64,000 nucleotides of DNA from Myotis daubentonii (taxonomy: Eukaryota; Chordata; Mammalia; Chiroptera; Vespertilionidae): NCBI RefSeq assembly GCF_963259705.1, contig NC_081842.1:64554787-64618786 (forward strand). The letters run 5' to 3'. Below are positions 11,340-23,161 of this stretch, one piece after another. A model generated the notes under the pieces. It made no database searches. It had not been told where the DNA came from and saw only the letters and a list, made by a program, of their open reading frames with translations. A program made the translations under genes and the position numbers. Position 1 is the stretch's first letter. Each line of letters opens with the position of its first letter.

Positions 11340-11716
11340 ACTAAGACTGTAAAAATGGCCAGACCCGTCCGGGTGCCTGCCAGCCCAACAGCAGCTACTC
11401 ACTCTCTCAGTAGTCCTGCAGGTCCAATCACTGGAGAACGGGCCAGGCACTGAAGGACCAGCAACGCTGGCACAATCCTGACAGTGCCCCAGCCTCCTGG
11501 AAGTTGGCCTAAGCACCGAGGCCGCTTCCTCTCCAACCTCTGCAAGGAAGAAAGGATATAAAAGTAGCCGCCAAGTAGCTTCGGACAACCGGTGCGAACA
11601 TCAGCAGGGAGGATCTGGATCCCTGGCCTGCAAGGGTGTCCCACCGCCTGTCCAGAGAGCTGATCATGTCCCACTCCCCGACGCTACTCGTGCACAAATT
11701 TGTGTGCGGGGCCTCT
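11340..11716 (+). mobile_element. Helitron H4 (3' end clear, 5' end undefined)
   Basis: Ends with hairpin CGTGCACAAA/TTTGTGTGCG and CTAG at 11713-11716, followed by T. The GC-rich interior starts abruptly near 11345 inside AT-rich L1 sequence. No TC...TAATAAAAG head could be found, so the left limit is approximate. About 11350-11640 is unlike the other Helitrons here and could be captured host sequence. Confidence 0.75.
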
Positions 11717-12339
11717 AGTTTTAGTCTATTCCCTTTATGTTATTTCCCAAAGATGAAAATTTAGAATGTAAGGATTACTAGAAGGAAATAGGAAGTAAAT
11801 TACCTCATAGAATATATCCTGATCAGTACTTATTTTATCAGACAAAACACTAAATTAATTCACTTTAAAAATTATAACCACACCATTATGCTTAAGTAAA
11901 ATAGTCAATACATTTTTACATGCTACATTACATGTATATAAGAAAAAATGACTTGTTTTCAATCCTTGCACCTCCAGTAAAAAAAAAAAAATGTTATAAT
12001 TAATGGAAATTTGAAAAATAATTTTCATGGTAAAACTAGAAATTTAACTTTATAGAGATAAAAATAATTTCTTCATACTCAAAATAGCCATTTTAAATAA
12101 ATAAGACATTGCTAAATTTTTAAAATTACTTTTCAAAAACAAAGACAATATATTTTCAAGGAATTCATAGCTGGAAACATTGTTCATTAAAACAACAAAA
12201 ACATGGTTACGCTAAGAACTCTTAAAATTGCCAGTACTTTCAGAGGCCTCCAACAATCCATGACAGAGAAACTTTTAGGCTCTAGCCTTTTACAGTTACC
12301 TACATTAAAAAGTTTTGATCTAAACATTATTTTGGATTT

Positions 12340-12985
12340 CTCTAATATACTGGTAACAGGTCACAACCAAGACATCTGATCTGAATGTGATGGACTATAA
12401 GCAAATGTTGCATGAGTAAAAAACACATGTCTAAATAAGGAAATGTGTCAGAGCAGAAAATATAGTGGAAAATCCTGAATATTTAGAACTTTATGACAAT
12501 AAAGACATTATATACTAAATGTGTTAAGATGCAGCTAAAATAAGCTTAGATGGAAATTTTGGTATATATCATAAATAAATATAATTTAAAGAAGTAAGAT
12601 TGAAAATTAATGAGCTAAATATTTGGTTATAAAAGTAAGAAAGGAGGAACTAACTTAACCCAAAGCAAATGGAGGGAAATATGTAAAGAACAAGGCAACA
12701 AACTTATGAATTTATAGGGAAATCATAGAGAAGGGGAACAAATTCAAAAGCTTATTCTTTTGACAAGGCTAATAAAATCTATTCACTGCTTGATAAAGTA
12801 TAAAAGACAAGGCAGAAAAATCAGTGATGGGTGTAAAAGGGGACAATTAAAATATAGTTGAAAGTGTAAAATAATAAGAGCAAGTAACTTTATGTTAATA
12901 TGTTTGAAGACTTAGATAAAATAGACATTTTTAGAAAAAAATATGACAACACTAATTCAATAGGAAATGAAAAATTAGTTTCTCA
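12340..12985 (+). repeat. L1 ORF2 fossil, region after the endonuclease
   Basis: 'gatgcagctaaaataagcttagatggaaattt', 'ttgacaaggctaataaaatctattc' and 'gaagacttagataaaatagacatttttag' follow the order of L1 ORF2 between the endonuclease and reverse transcriptase. Many stops and indels are present. Confidence 0.7.
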
Positions 12986-12989
12986 CAAC

Positions 12990-14335
12990 TTTTTTCACCA
13001 TTGTATTCAGTGTGGTGATGAGGACTATATTATTTCCCAGGAGAATAGCTAAAATGATGAGGGGACTTTAAATCATATCATAAAGGTCATGAGCTGTCTT
13101 CAAATATTTGAAGAGATAACATGCAAAAGAAGAGTTAAATATTTGTATTCTGCTCCACAAAGTAGGAACTGAGACCAAAATATGAAAATCATAGATGAAC
13201 AGATAGTCTCTATGTTAAATTAAAACTTCTATTAATTGGATCTGTCAGAACACAGAATGGGTTATTGCTGGTGAGAATGCCTCTTTGTATTTGGAGGATA
13301 CACAAAAAGACTGGGTGGTCACTTAGTGAGAAGGTGGCAGAGGGGACAAAAGCATCACATGAAAGGCTGGACAAGATGCACTTTTAGGTTTAATTTTATG
13401 GACTTAAAAACTGTGTCTACTTTCCAGGTTCATGGAACATGCTGAGGAAATGGTGCTCATTTTGTGATTTGTCCTAGGCAAAAGTAAAATAAACATCTAC
13501 ACATTCTGAAATTAACTTTTTTTTAATGTTTGGGATGAATGTACTAAATTTCTGTAGTCATTACTATCCATGTTAGGAGTATTAAAATCCCAAAGAATTC
13601 CTTTAGTTGTAACCAACCAACTCACCTGCTACTGTAGTAGTGAGAGGGATTTGCCTTGCAAAGGGAATCCAAGTTTTAGTAGTGGATTTTGTGGTGCAAG
13701 AACAAGGAAACCATTCTCTAGCTGCCGCAAATATTGGTGGCTTATGATTCTTACCGGATTCCCTCCCCTGGAATTACATTCAACCAAAGACAGCTACTTT
13801 CCCATGTCCCACCCTCTCCCAGAATACAGTCCAAGTTCAATGACAGATTGATAAGGAGCATTAAGATTCCCTTCCCTGAGGCTATACAACTCTGAAAGGC
13901 CATTGCAGTTCCAGAGCTTCTGCAAAGGATTTTTTTCCTAGGAACTTGACTTAAAATACAAGGTGATTCCTTAGGTCTTCAGTGTCCCTTTTTATGCAAT
14001 GTAGACTAGGCCAACCTATAAGACCACATGAGGACTCCTATGTGATACCTGTTGCTACAGGCATTCAGCAGTGTTAAGGAGTCATTCTTTTTCCTGACTT
14101 GTTCTATATTTTAACTTGGGACTTAACTTTGGGGAAGTAGTAATGAGAAAAGGAGGTTGTAGAAGCAATAATGAGAATAGGAGGGTATAATGAAAATGGA
14201 GGAGAGGAATGGGAAGGTGAAATAGAATTCTTCCAGCTATAATTATAATTGCACTTTTACAAAACTAATTCACACCTTTCTGAAGTATCCTTATCTCCAT
14301 TTCTGTTCACCCTTCTCCCAATCCCCTTCTATGCA
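12990..14335. other. Intronic sequence, no repeat identified
   Basis: No recognised element. A 93-codon open frame at 13570-13851 has no known domain and no splice context. 14130-14215 is purine-rich with 'aggagg' and 'gaatggg' runs. Confidence 0.45.
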
Positions 14336-14337
14336 AC

Positions 14338-14880
14338 TCTTTTTTAAAAAATTAAATATTTTATGTATTGGGGTGACATTGGTTAATAAAAGTATATAGG
14401 TTTCAAGTGTACAATTCTATAATATATAATCTGTAATTAAATTATGTGTTCACTACCCAAATCAAGTCTCTTTATGGCACCATTTATTCCCCTTTTATCC
14501 TCCTCTACCTTCCTCCACCCCGCTTCCCCTTTGGTAACCACCATACTGTCGTCCATGTCTATGAGGTCTTTTGGGGATTTTTTGCTTAGTCCATTCACCT
14601 TTTTCAACCAGCCCCCCAAACCCCTCCCCTCTGACAGCTTTCAGTCTGTTTTCTGTCTCTATGAGTCTATTCTATTTTGTGATTTCATCTAAGTGAAATC
14701 ATGTGGTACTTGTCTTTCTCTGACTGTTTTATTTCACTTAGCATAATACTGTCCAGGTCCATCCATGCTGTCTCAAAAGGTATCTTTTATGGCTGAGTAA
14801 TATTCCATTGTGTAAATGTACCACAGCTTTTTTTTATCTACTCATCTACTGGTGGGCACTTGGGCTGCTATTCATCTCTT
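14338..14880 (-). mobile_element. L1 3' end, 5'-truncated
   Basis: Antisense L1 3' sequence: 'ttggggtgacattggttaataaaa', 'ccccttttatcctcctctac', 'gagtaatattccattgtgtaaatgtaccac' and 'ctgggctgctattcat'-like tract. The poly(A) complement is at the left edge. Typical of bat/mammalian L1 3' UTR and ORF2 end. Confidence 0.85.
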
Positions 14881-15143
14881 CAACCTTCCTAAAAATAGAG
14901 ATAGTAGACAGCACTTGAATGGTGTGTAATGGGGAAAACACGGTTTATAATCAGAGGTTTTAAATATATATTACAGCTCTGACACTTACTTCAAATAAAT
15001 TTTAATATCAAATATATAGTTTTAAATAAACTATAGATAGAATTTCAGTCACTTTGTCAGATAATGTATTTGAGAAATTTTAGTAAAAATGAATGGAATG
15101 GGAAGCTATCAACTCTAACCACTTGGTCAATAGCATGCTCTTT

Positions 15144-16002
15144 AGTGGTTCTCAACCTTCTGGCCCTTTAAATACAGTTCCTCTCTGAGGCCTTGTGGGC
15201 CTGATGCCGTCTCCGTGAGGCTGAGCCTGCCTGTGCGTGTTCTCTGCACAAAGAGATGTTCCCAGCAGCGGTGTCCGACTGGCCCTCCTGTCTGGGCCAG
15301 AGCACCCCCAGGGCCTGCGAAACCATCCACAGCCCAGTGGGTTATCCTCACGGCCCGTGCTGAGAAGGTGAGAAGGGGGGAGGCCCATGGCAAGTTATCT
15401 GTGCCTTCCCCCCCCCACCCCAGTGTCTCAGCCACTGCCCATTTGAGGCCAAGTGTGGAAGGGCCTGAGTGCACAGACTGAGTCAAAGCCTTTGGCCTTG
15501 ATGTCCTAATTGTTGGCCTGTGCAGGCAGCAACCTTTCTTCAGGACCCCATCAGTGAGAGGCCAAAGAGGAGCAAAGCAATAGTCAAGGCTGGCCCTTGC
15601 CCCTCAGCCCTGTACAATGAAAGGTGTGAGCCTAGATAGACCGACTTCTGTAGCACTGGGGGGCGGGGCTGGGACCAGCCATCTGTCTCCAGGGGGCAGA
15701 GTCCCTCCCTCCTGCAGCCTACCTGGTTTGGAAATACTGAGTTAGACTCTAAAATGTGTTCAGGAGATTTCCAATAAATTCTTTTCTGTACTTTAAAAAA
15801 AATAAAAATAAAATAAAATAAATACAGTTCCTCATGTTGTGACCCAACCATAAAATTATTTTCGTTGCTACTTCATAACTGTAACGTTGCTACTGTTATG
15901 AATTGTAATGTAAATACCTGATATGCAGGATGGTCTTAGGCGACCCCTGTGAAAGGGTCATTCGACTGCCAAAGGGGTCGTGACCCACAGGTTGAGAACT
16001 GC
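15144..16002. mobile_element. SPIN/URR1-like non-autonomous hAT, split by a retrocopy
   Basis: Terminal inverted repeats AGTGGTTCTCAACC and GGTTGAGAACTGC. The interior reads 'cataaaattattttcgttgctacttcataactgtaa' and 'ggtcttaggcgacccctgtgaaaggg', as in SPIN/URR1 hAT elements. Flanks TGCTCTTT and TGCTCTAG look like a decayed 8 bp duplication. A retrocopy at 15184-15818 interrupts the left part. SPIN elements are known to have spread horizontally into vesper bats. Confidence 0.8.
15184..15818 (+). pseudogene. Processed retrocopy of an unidentified transcript
   Basis: A 635 bp GC-rich insert flanked by a perfect 15 bp duplication, TAAATACAGTTCCTC (15169-15183 and 15819-15833). Near its 3' end are AATAAA (15773-15778) and, 17 bases later, an A-rich tail with TAAAA units. 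These are marks of L1-driven retroposition of a polyadenylated RNA. It looks like a 3' UTR or non-coding transcript, since no convincing open frame is present. The parent gene was not recognised. Confidence 0.85.
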
Positions 16003-16004
16003 TG

Positions 16005-16675
16005 CTCTAGATAATAGGGAGAGCTTATTGCTTGAGGTAGTACCCCTTAGTTTTATTTTTATGACTCTTCTATTCATGCCAACATAAATCCTTTTAGTTA
16101 TTAAATACCAAGCCTATGGAGAAAACCACTGATCATTTTCCCTTCTCCTTCTTATTTTTTCCTACTCCCTAGAAATCTGACTTTCCCACTTTATTTGGGT
16201 TAGTTTAAACATTCCCCTTCTATAGTTTCACTTTTTACAAAAAATGATGACCATTTCAGCAAATGAACCCAAATACTCATGTTATCTCTATTAGTCAATG
16301 TAAGCCCTTGAGCAGATATCTTTTGAAAAAAATTATATGAATGTTTATTTTGATGTGAATCAATTACTACCTATTGCCTTAAAGTCTCAATGCTGTTGTG
16401 TTTTGTTGCCATCTTATGACAAATATGAATTATATTTACTACCCTCTCTAATTCAATTTAGCTGATCCTGATCTTCAGAGGGGTTGCTGAAAATTAGCTT
16501 TTAAAACTGCTTATGCACATTTCTTTTCTAACATGGCCTAGTCATTCTGGCATATTCAGCACAGATTAACCCCACCACTGTCACTTGGGTGTGTGATCTC
16601 CTCACATTTAATTAATTATAATTAAGAAAAGTAATTCAGTTGTGTTTGACTTATGTTTAAAATAACCATGTGGTC
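16005..16675. other. Intronic sequence, nothing recognised
   Basis: AT-rich single-copy-looking sequence without gene or identifiable repeat. Confidence 0.5.
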
Positions 16676-16810
16676 TGGCTGAAGTCGCTCAGTTGATCGA
16701 GCATTGTTATGTGCACAGAAAGGTTCCTGGTTTAATACCCAGTCAGGGCACATGCCCAGGTTGTGTGTTCGATTCTCGGATAAAGCATATACGAAAGGCA
16801 ACCCATCAAT

Positions 16811-16875
<65 letters not shown>

Positions 16876-16900
16876 TTCTCTCAGCTGAAGATTCAAAAAA
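16676..16900 (+). repeat. Ves-related bat SINE with expanded (TC)n
   Basis: The tRNA-like head is 'gctcagttgatcgagcattgtt', and the B box 'ggtttaatacc' is decayed. The rest reads 'cagtcagggcacatgcccagg' and 'gaaaggcaacccatcaatgttctctc'. The pyrimidine tract has expanded to about 70 bp of TC repeats (16813-16882). Confidence 0.85.
16813..16882. repeat. (TC)n microsatellite
   Basis: TC dinucleotides with two TTTC interruptions, arising within the SINE pyrimidine tract. Confidence 0.95.
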
Positions 16901-16904
16901 CAAC

Positions 16905-16905
16905 G

Positions 16906-16936
<31 letters not shown>
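16905..16936. repeat. (CA)n microsatellite
   Basis: CG-CA start grading into a pure CA run immediately after the SINE. Confidence 0.95.
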
Positions 16937-16940
<4 letters not shown>

Positions 16941-17487
16941 CATTGTTCATTCACTTGTGTATTACAATGTGGTCCCATTTGCAAATGAGGTCTGGATGCT
17001 AGAGTCTAGATTCAAAGATTAATTTTAGAAACACTGTCACCTGGTGGTATATTAGAATTATTGCACTTGGCTTCTCAATTTTTTTTTAATGTCCATGTCT
17101 ACAGAAGAAATGAATCAACCTCTGAAAAACTAAACAGCACATCTTAATTTACCAAATGTAGTTCAGAATGAGAACTTGTCAAAACTTTGCTGTAACTTTT
17201 TACTATTCTAAGAGCAAAGACCATTTCTAATTCTAAGAAGTCCAAGGAGTGTTCAGTGATCCTTTGTGTCTCCCCTCCTGGGTCTTTCATCACCTGTATT
17301 TATAACTTGTAGAAACTTGGAGTAATAAGACCATCTCTCTTCTATTGTGGCCCTTTGCTAGTTGGTGAAAAGTAGGGCATATATTCTATAAGAACCAAAG
17401 ACAAGATAATATAATCCAATTGGTGACTCTGTCTGCAGATACAATGCTCCCCAGATGGAAATGAGTCATTAAATGCCTGACCTAGAG

Positions 17488-17612
17488 AGCACTGTGCTAA
17501 GCAAAATAAGCCAGTCATAGAAAGACAAGTATCAAGTGATTTTACTTATATGTGGAATCTAATGACCAAAATAAACTGACAAAGAAAATAGAAACAGACT
17601 CATAGACAGAGA
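17488..17612 (+). repeat. L1 3' UTR fragment
   Basis: 'gtgctaagcaaaataagccagtcatagaaagacaagtat' then 'ttacttatatgtggaatctaa' is the conserved L1 3' region seen in many mammals. Confidence 0.8.
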
Positions 17613-17814
17613 AAGCCCACTCTTGCCTTCTAGGAAGTGTCTGCTGCACTCTTATATAACCCAAGTGTGGGTAGGGCAATAATCATCGGTCTGGTTGAAT
17701 AAATACTTGTGTCATTTGTTTTACACCTGCTCCAATCCTTTGCCAAAGCTGAATGATCCAGCAAGGTATTAAAAGTATTGATATATTAGGTGTGTGAAAG
17801 AAATGGGTGTGCTT

Positions 17815-17941
17815 TTTTTAATAGTTTGCCCCATGTCACTAATGTGGGTCTTGCCACCTTGTAGCCTCACAAATCAATATTCAAATTCAAAGACAAACTT
17901 TTTCAAAAACATAACTCAATAAGCTTTAGTGCTGCTTAAGA
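17815..17941 (-). repeat. Copy A of a ~130 bp inverted repeat pair
   Basis: The reverse complement aligns with 19564-19694 with about 10 differences in 128 positions, nearly all transitions. Shared core: 'agcactaaagcttattgagttatg' and 'ggtggcaagaccca'. Similarity stops sharply at both ends. No known family recognised. Confidence 0.85.
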
Positions 17942-17984
17942 CAAGGACCTTGCCTGTGTAAGGCAATCAAGCACTGGTATTGAC

Positions 17985-18360
17985 TCTCGAGGACATTTTT
18001 AAGGCTATTTATATCACAATAAAGGCGCTTTATTAACCTCATCAATCAGGAGTGCAAATTCCACCCTGGAATCAGCTCTGCCTGATCCTGTGGAAGAGGG
18101 AAGGGTGAGAAATTATGGGCTGCATTATCTTCAATCTTATTTGAAACTCTCTAATTAAAACAATGGACGAGCACTGTTTATTGCTTATAAAATAAATGAA
18201 GGAGGCACCGCTAACGTAATAATGAAAGTTTAAGCTTCTGGTTGTTTTTCCCCTACTTGACAGAGAGTTGGTGGTCAGCCAGCCAAGCGCTTCCTGGTTT
18301 CCACAGTTAGAGACACAATGCATCTGTCATTTGACCAAGATGAATGTACTGACCATGCAG
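17985..18360. other. Candidate conserved non-coding block
   Basis: No repeat recognised. It keeps several CpGs (GGCGCT, GGACGAG, CACCGCTAACGTAAT, AAGCGC) and many TAAT/ATTA cores ('tctctaattaaaac', 'cgtaataatg'). Conservation cannot be tested here. Confidence 0.35.
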
Positions 18361-18479
18361 TAGGTCTGCACCCAGCTTGTGCCACAGGCCTAGACTAGTG
18401 GTTCCTATCATCTGTGATTTGGCAAGCCATACTGCCTGTCACTGGGTCAGGGAAATGCTATCCCATAGTAGCAAACAGT

Positions 18480-18632
18480 TCAGGCTCAGGAGTCAGACAA
18501 GATTGGGTTCAACTTTCATCTGACATACTGGAGCTGAATTTTTCTCTACTGAGAAATAAGGGATGTTGTAAATTAACATAGATAATTCCCTGTGCATAGT
18601 AAACATTCAGTAAATGCTCTCTATTAACAATA
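18480..18632 (+). repeat. MIR SINE relic
   Basis: 'ggctcaggagtcagacaagattgggttcaa' followed by 'gtgcatagtaaacattcagtaaatgct' matches the ends of MIR. Confidence 0.75.
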
Positions 18633-18694
18633 TTAGTTTTGACAGGTTCTCCCTTCTAGTTGGGTATCTAGCACTCACAGGGAAATATACAGTT

Positions 18695-18905
18695 GCAGCT
18701 GGTGTGGTTCAGTGGTTGAGCATCGACCCATAAACCAGGAGATCACGGTTCCATTTCTGGTAAGGGCACATGGCTGGGTTGCAGGTTTGATCCATAATAG
18801 GGGGCATGTAGGAGGCAGCAGATCAATGGTTCTCTCTCATCATTGATGTTTCTCTCTCCCTCTCTCTGAAAATTGTTAAGAACATATTTTTACAAAAAAT
18901 AAAAG
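18695..18905 (+). repeat. Ves SINE
   Basis: 'tgtggttcagtggttgagcatcgacc' head, 'ggtaagggcacat', 'aggaggcagcagatcaatggttctctctcatcattgatg' body and an A-rich end. Target duplication not found. Confidence 0.9.
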
Positions 18906-18949
18906 TGTTTTTTAAAGTATGGTGGATGGTGATGTTTGTGAGATTAAGA

Positions 18950-19203
18950 CCAACATTTTAGTGTCAGACAGAGTTAGATTTGAACCCAGGTTCTGCTACT
19001 TATGAGCTGTGAGTTCTTGTGTAGTAAATGCATTGTCTCTGAATTTTCATTCCCTAAGCTGTAAATGGTTATGAACACAATAATGCCAAACCCTCAAAGT
19101 CATTGGGAAGACCAATGGAAAATGCATATTGGTAATATATGTTGAATGGTTTCTACATGTCTATAGTGCCTCACACACCATAAATATTCCATCAATAACA
19201 TTT
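18950..19203 (+). repeat. MIR SINE relic
   Basis: 'gtgtcagacagagttagatttgaacccaggttctgctacttatgagctgtg' is a clear MIR core, with the 3' end 'taaatattccatcaataaca'. Confidence 0.8.
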
Positions 19204-19563
19204 TTATGTGATTAATGAGCGCCTGGGAAATTTTTAGAAAGAACTATCTATGTGCATACTGAGAGAATTATTAATTTCATAGATATTATACATTTACTTA
19301 CCAAATACTTACTGATTGCTTTTTATAGCTAGACAGTGGGATTACAGAGGAGAACAAGCTGGGAAAATCTCTGTTCATGGATATCATAATCTAGAAGCGG
19401 GGAAGTTGGACTCATTCATACCTTATAAAGTAGCTAACACACAGGGTGATGTGAAAGAGAGTGATTTGGGTTAAAGTAGATTATTGGTCAGCACAGATCC
19501 TTCTGAAATGATACAATTTAAACTAGGAAAGAATGCAAATATGGGAAGGGAGGATGAACACAT

Positions 19564-19694
19564 TTTAAGTAGCACTAAAGCTTATTGAGTTATGTTTTTG
19601 AAAAAGTTTGTCATTGAATTTGAATATTGATTTGTGAGACTATAAGGTGGCAAGACCCACCATTAGTGACACGGAATAAACTATTAAAAAAAGA
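19564..19694 (+). repeat. Copy B of a ~130 bp inverted repeat pair
   Basis: Inverted partner of 17815-17941, 1.6 kb away, about 92% identical. The two copies could pair in the nascent transcript. It ends in a TTAAAAAAAG stretch. Confidence 0.85.
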
Positions 19695-20344
19695 GAACTG
19701 CAAGTTCAAGAACTCTGAGGCAGGAATAAGCTGATCAGAAAGGCGAGCTGTCTGGAGTACAATGAGCAGGGGGTGGATTATCAGAGTATGGGGTCGAGAG
19801 TTAGAGACAAGATCGTGTAAAGGCTTTGTAGATGATGGAGTTTGGTATGGTAAGTGTTCTAAAAAGGCACCAGACAATATTTAGAGCTTGTGAGAATGGT
19901 CTGCTTTCCCTTTTTAAAGGTAATCTGCCTGCTGGGAAGACAGATGGTGGTAGCTTATCCTAGCATTACAGAAATGTGAAGTACTGGGGAGGCAGTGGAG
20001 ATGAAAGGAAGGAAAATACATATAGAGTATATTTGGGGAGTAAGATTGCTGATGAATTTCATGAAGGAGAATTTTTTTATAAAAGGAAACAAGGGTGGCT
20101 TGAAAAGAGTTTATTCTAGAAAAATATGTGTCATTTTTTTAAAAATCCCATCTTTTAATCAGCTTGGACCAAATCTACCCCAGTATTTTATTCAAGGGAG
20201 AGTTCTAGATTATTCAAGTCATATTTTGGCTCATTCTAAAGTGTGATGCTTCCTACCCAACTTTTCCAAAAACCTTAATAAGACTAAGGAAATTTGAATA
20301 GAAAAAGAAAGACTTAGGAATGCCCTAATTGGAAAAGAGAGCTC

Positions 20345-20675
20345 ACCTTGGATACCATGTGTTGAATTTTACTGTGTGCTAGACTCTGTATGCTGGACTT
20401 ATTTAAATTATATAATTTAGTTTATTCAACAATAAACTAAATAGTCTTAAGTGAACTATAAACTGCTTTACAATAGAATTTTGAGTATTTTAATCAAAGT
20501 ATATTATTAGCCTGTAGAATAATGCCAAGCCAGGTGATTAGGTAGGTATGACTATTCTCAATTTAAATGTGGAAACAGAGACCCACTGAGTTTAAGCCAG
20601 ATGCTGAAATTCTCATAGGTTGTGCAACTGAGCCAGAATTTGAATTCATTAAGCATTTGACTGCAGTTCACTGAA
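20345..20675 (-). repeat. MIR SINE relic(s)
   Basis: 'ttttactgtgtgctagactctgtatgctgg' at the left, and 'caatttaaatgtggaaacagagacccactgag' with 'gagccagaatttgaattca' at the right, read as antisense MIR. This is possibly one interrupted copy. Confidence 0.6.
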
Positions 20676-23133
20676 CAAGAAGGCAAGTGCTAATCTTCAA
20701 AAGCTCCATTCTGAGGATTCCTGTTATGAAAATGTCCGGGCCTCATTCAAACCCAGAAAAGTCTGGCTATGTCAAGACACTTTGGTCTGGTGATCTGAGG
20801 AATGATTATGATCAGGATCTCATTCTCTTTGTCAAACTCTGCTCTATACTCTACTTATACCAACATGGAGGTGGTAGAGGAGGTACTGAGAAGAAACAGA
20901 AGTAGATTGATAGAAGAAGGAGCAGGTTCTCTTAGGTAAACATAACGGGATAATTCAATACACTCTATTAGAGGAGATATATATCCTAAAGTCAAAGTGA
21001 ACTACAAAATAACTCACTGAATTATACCAAGTCATTAGTTATTAATTGATTGAAATGTTTTTGTTATTATTTCAGTTAAATGGAAACAAAAGTACTAAGC
21101 TATTGTAAGAGATAAGGGGAAGAACTAAGTGGAGAAGGGAGAAATGAAGAAAAGGGGACATGGGTAGAAAAACAAAATGAGAGAATAATGCCTGAGGATA
21201 TTTTTTCTTTTAAAATTTTGGGGACTTTTCTGTCATTAGTTCATGAGAAACACATGTACTAGAAAATTATGCTCTTCATTTTTATCCGAGTCCTTACAGC
21301 CCCTATTTTACAAAGGAAATGCGAACAACTGTGTGCCATTACAAGTAATCCATCAGGTGTGAAGAGCAAATCGGAGGCAGCTGGACATTTCACATTCTCT
21401 TCAACCCCATTCTTATTGCCAAGTGGTGCTGGTTGATGCTTATCTCAACTGCTGAGTGTTCTGTGGGGAATGATATGTGCTACCAGGTTAAAGAGGTTTG
21501 TCTTTCAAGGACTTAAGGGACATTAATTCTAAGGCATTTGTACTATTTTCTTCATTGGATTGCTCTATCAGTAACTTGTTGTTCAGCTGCAAAGGATTAG
21601 AACAGTGGTTCTTGATGGAGGAGCAACTGTTGTTCAAGGGGATCCTTGGACTTGAAAATTTGAGAGCTATTGGTTTAGGCTGTTTTTGTCTACCTGTTCC
21701 GCATTGTTTTTTATAGGCTAGGTTTATCATTCAATACTCTTTTGATTAAAAAAAAGAAAAAACAGAATACCTGACTTAAACTCGCTAAGCGTTGAGGGAA
21801 TTTATTGATTCACATAAGTAAGGAACACAGTGGGAGCTAGCTGCAAGTGTCAGTTGACCAAGCTCTCTGTGCCTTGCTTTATTGCTTCCTTGTTTACCTC
21901 ATTCCTGGACAGGCTGTCTTTTCAGGGTAGGAGGATGGCCATTGCAACTCCAGACCTTGTATCCTCTGGGTTTTAAATCCCTTAGAATGAGCAAGCCTCT
22001 CTCTCCCAAAAGCCAATAAAAATCCCAAACCACTTTATTCCATTTTAATGGCTGTGATTGGGTCATATCTCTGTCTCTTGACCAATAATAGATACATTGC
22101 TTGTCTCATCCCTGGGCACTATCTCTGCAGTCATCAAGTGGGTATCAATCAACTTACAAAGACAGAGAGATGAAAGTAGGTGTCCCTCGAAGGATCCTTA
22201 GTAAAATGAATGAAGCCTGAGTGGTTAAAGAGCAATATGTGTTCATTTAGAGCAAGAATGAGTGAAAGAAGTGGAAAGATTTGGTGAGGAAAGATAAGAA
22301 TGATGGAGAAGAGGAAAGAAGGGGGAAAGAAGGTATCTATCCAGATATGATCTGCACTTAGATATATGTTTAGAATTCCTAAATAGATAAGAATTTTTTC
22401 TTTATATGGAAGAACCTGTGACTTTATATAAAAAACTATAATTTCTATATTTTCTTTAAAAATGTATAGTAACAAAATGCTTAAAAAGTGGGACAGTGAG
22501 AATAAGAATAAATTATTTTTTTAGTTTCATCATCATTAAAAGATGCTCCTATTCAAATTATATTTCCAACATGGTCAATGACATATAGAAAAAAAAAATA
22601 CAAGAATCTCTTGTCCCAACTCTGAGGCCTTATCTTTAAAATGGCACCATTTATAGTCCATGTGTTAGTATTGAATAATCATTTTTTTTCCAGTCAGGCA
22701 TCAGATGACTGAGCTACGTTTTAAAGAACAAAGCAGCTCATGTAAGAATTTTTGCTACCTATATTTATACCTACGCAGTTGAGATTAGTCAACTCTAGCT
22801 TTCTAACCTTATGCTGATAACCTTGGTTTTTATATATAAAATCACCTACCAGATCATAGGAATGTTGATCAGCCAAATTACCTTCCAAGGAATTTTCTGG
22901 AATACAAACCAACAGTTATGTAAGTAAGGGATACGGGTAATAAGCGGGCAAGAACAGTGGCAGATATATGAAGTAAAAGGAAAGAGAAAGCCAGCTAGAC
23001 AGGGCAGCCATGAGATGGGCTAAAATGCTTGTGTTTTTTGTTGTTGTTGTTGTTTGTTTGTTTTTGGCACAATTACTCAAAATGTTTTTCTCTTTATAAT
23101 ATTGTCCTTGAAACTACTGGGAGTGTTCCCTGG

Positions 23134-23161
23134 GAGCTTTGCCACAAGCTGTTGTGTATGC
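23134..23161 (+). repeat. 28 bp direct repeat, copy 1
   Basis: GAGCTTTGCCACAAGCTG then TTGTGTATGC. It differs at one base from 23932-23959; weaker similarity continues about 25 bp downstream. Confidence 0.8.

Noticed and set aside
13570..13851. 93-codon open frame
   Set aside because: No recognisable domain, no splice sites, no codon-bias signal that can be judged by eye.
15142..15486. Open frames on both strands in the retrocopy
   Set aside because: Frames on opposite strands overlap, none reaches a plausible protein, and the sequence resembles a 3' UTR.
21600..21690. Possible MER20 or other hAT copy starting 'cagtggttcttgatgg'
   Set aside because: Only the first bases resemble a hAT end; the interior and right end do not match.
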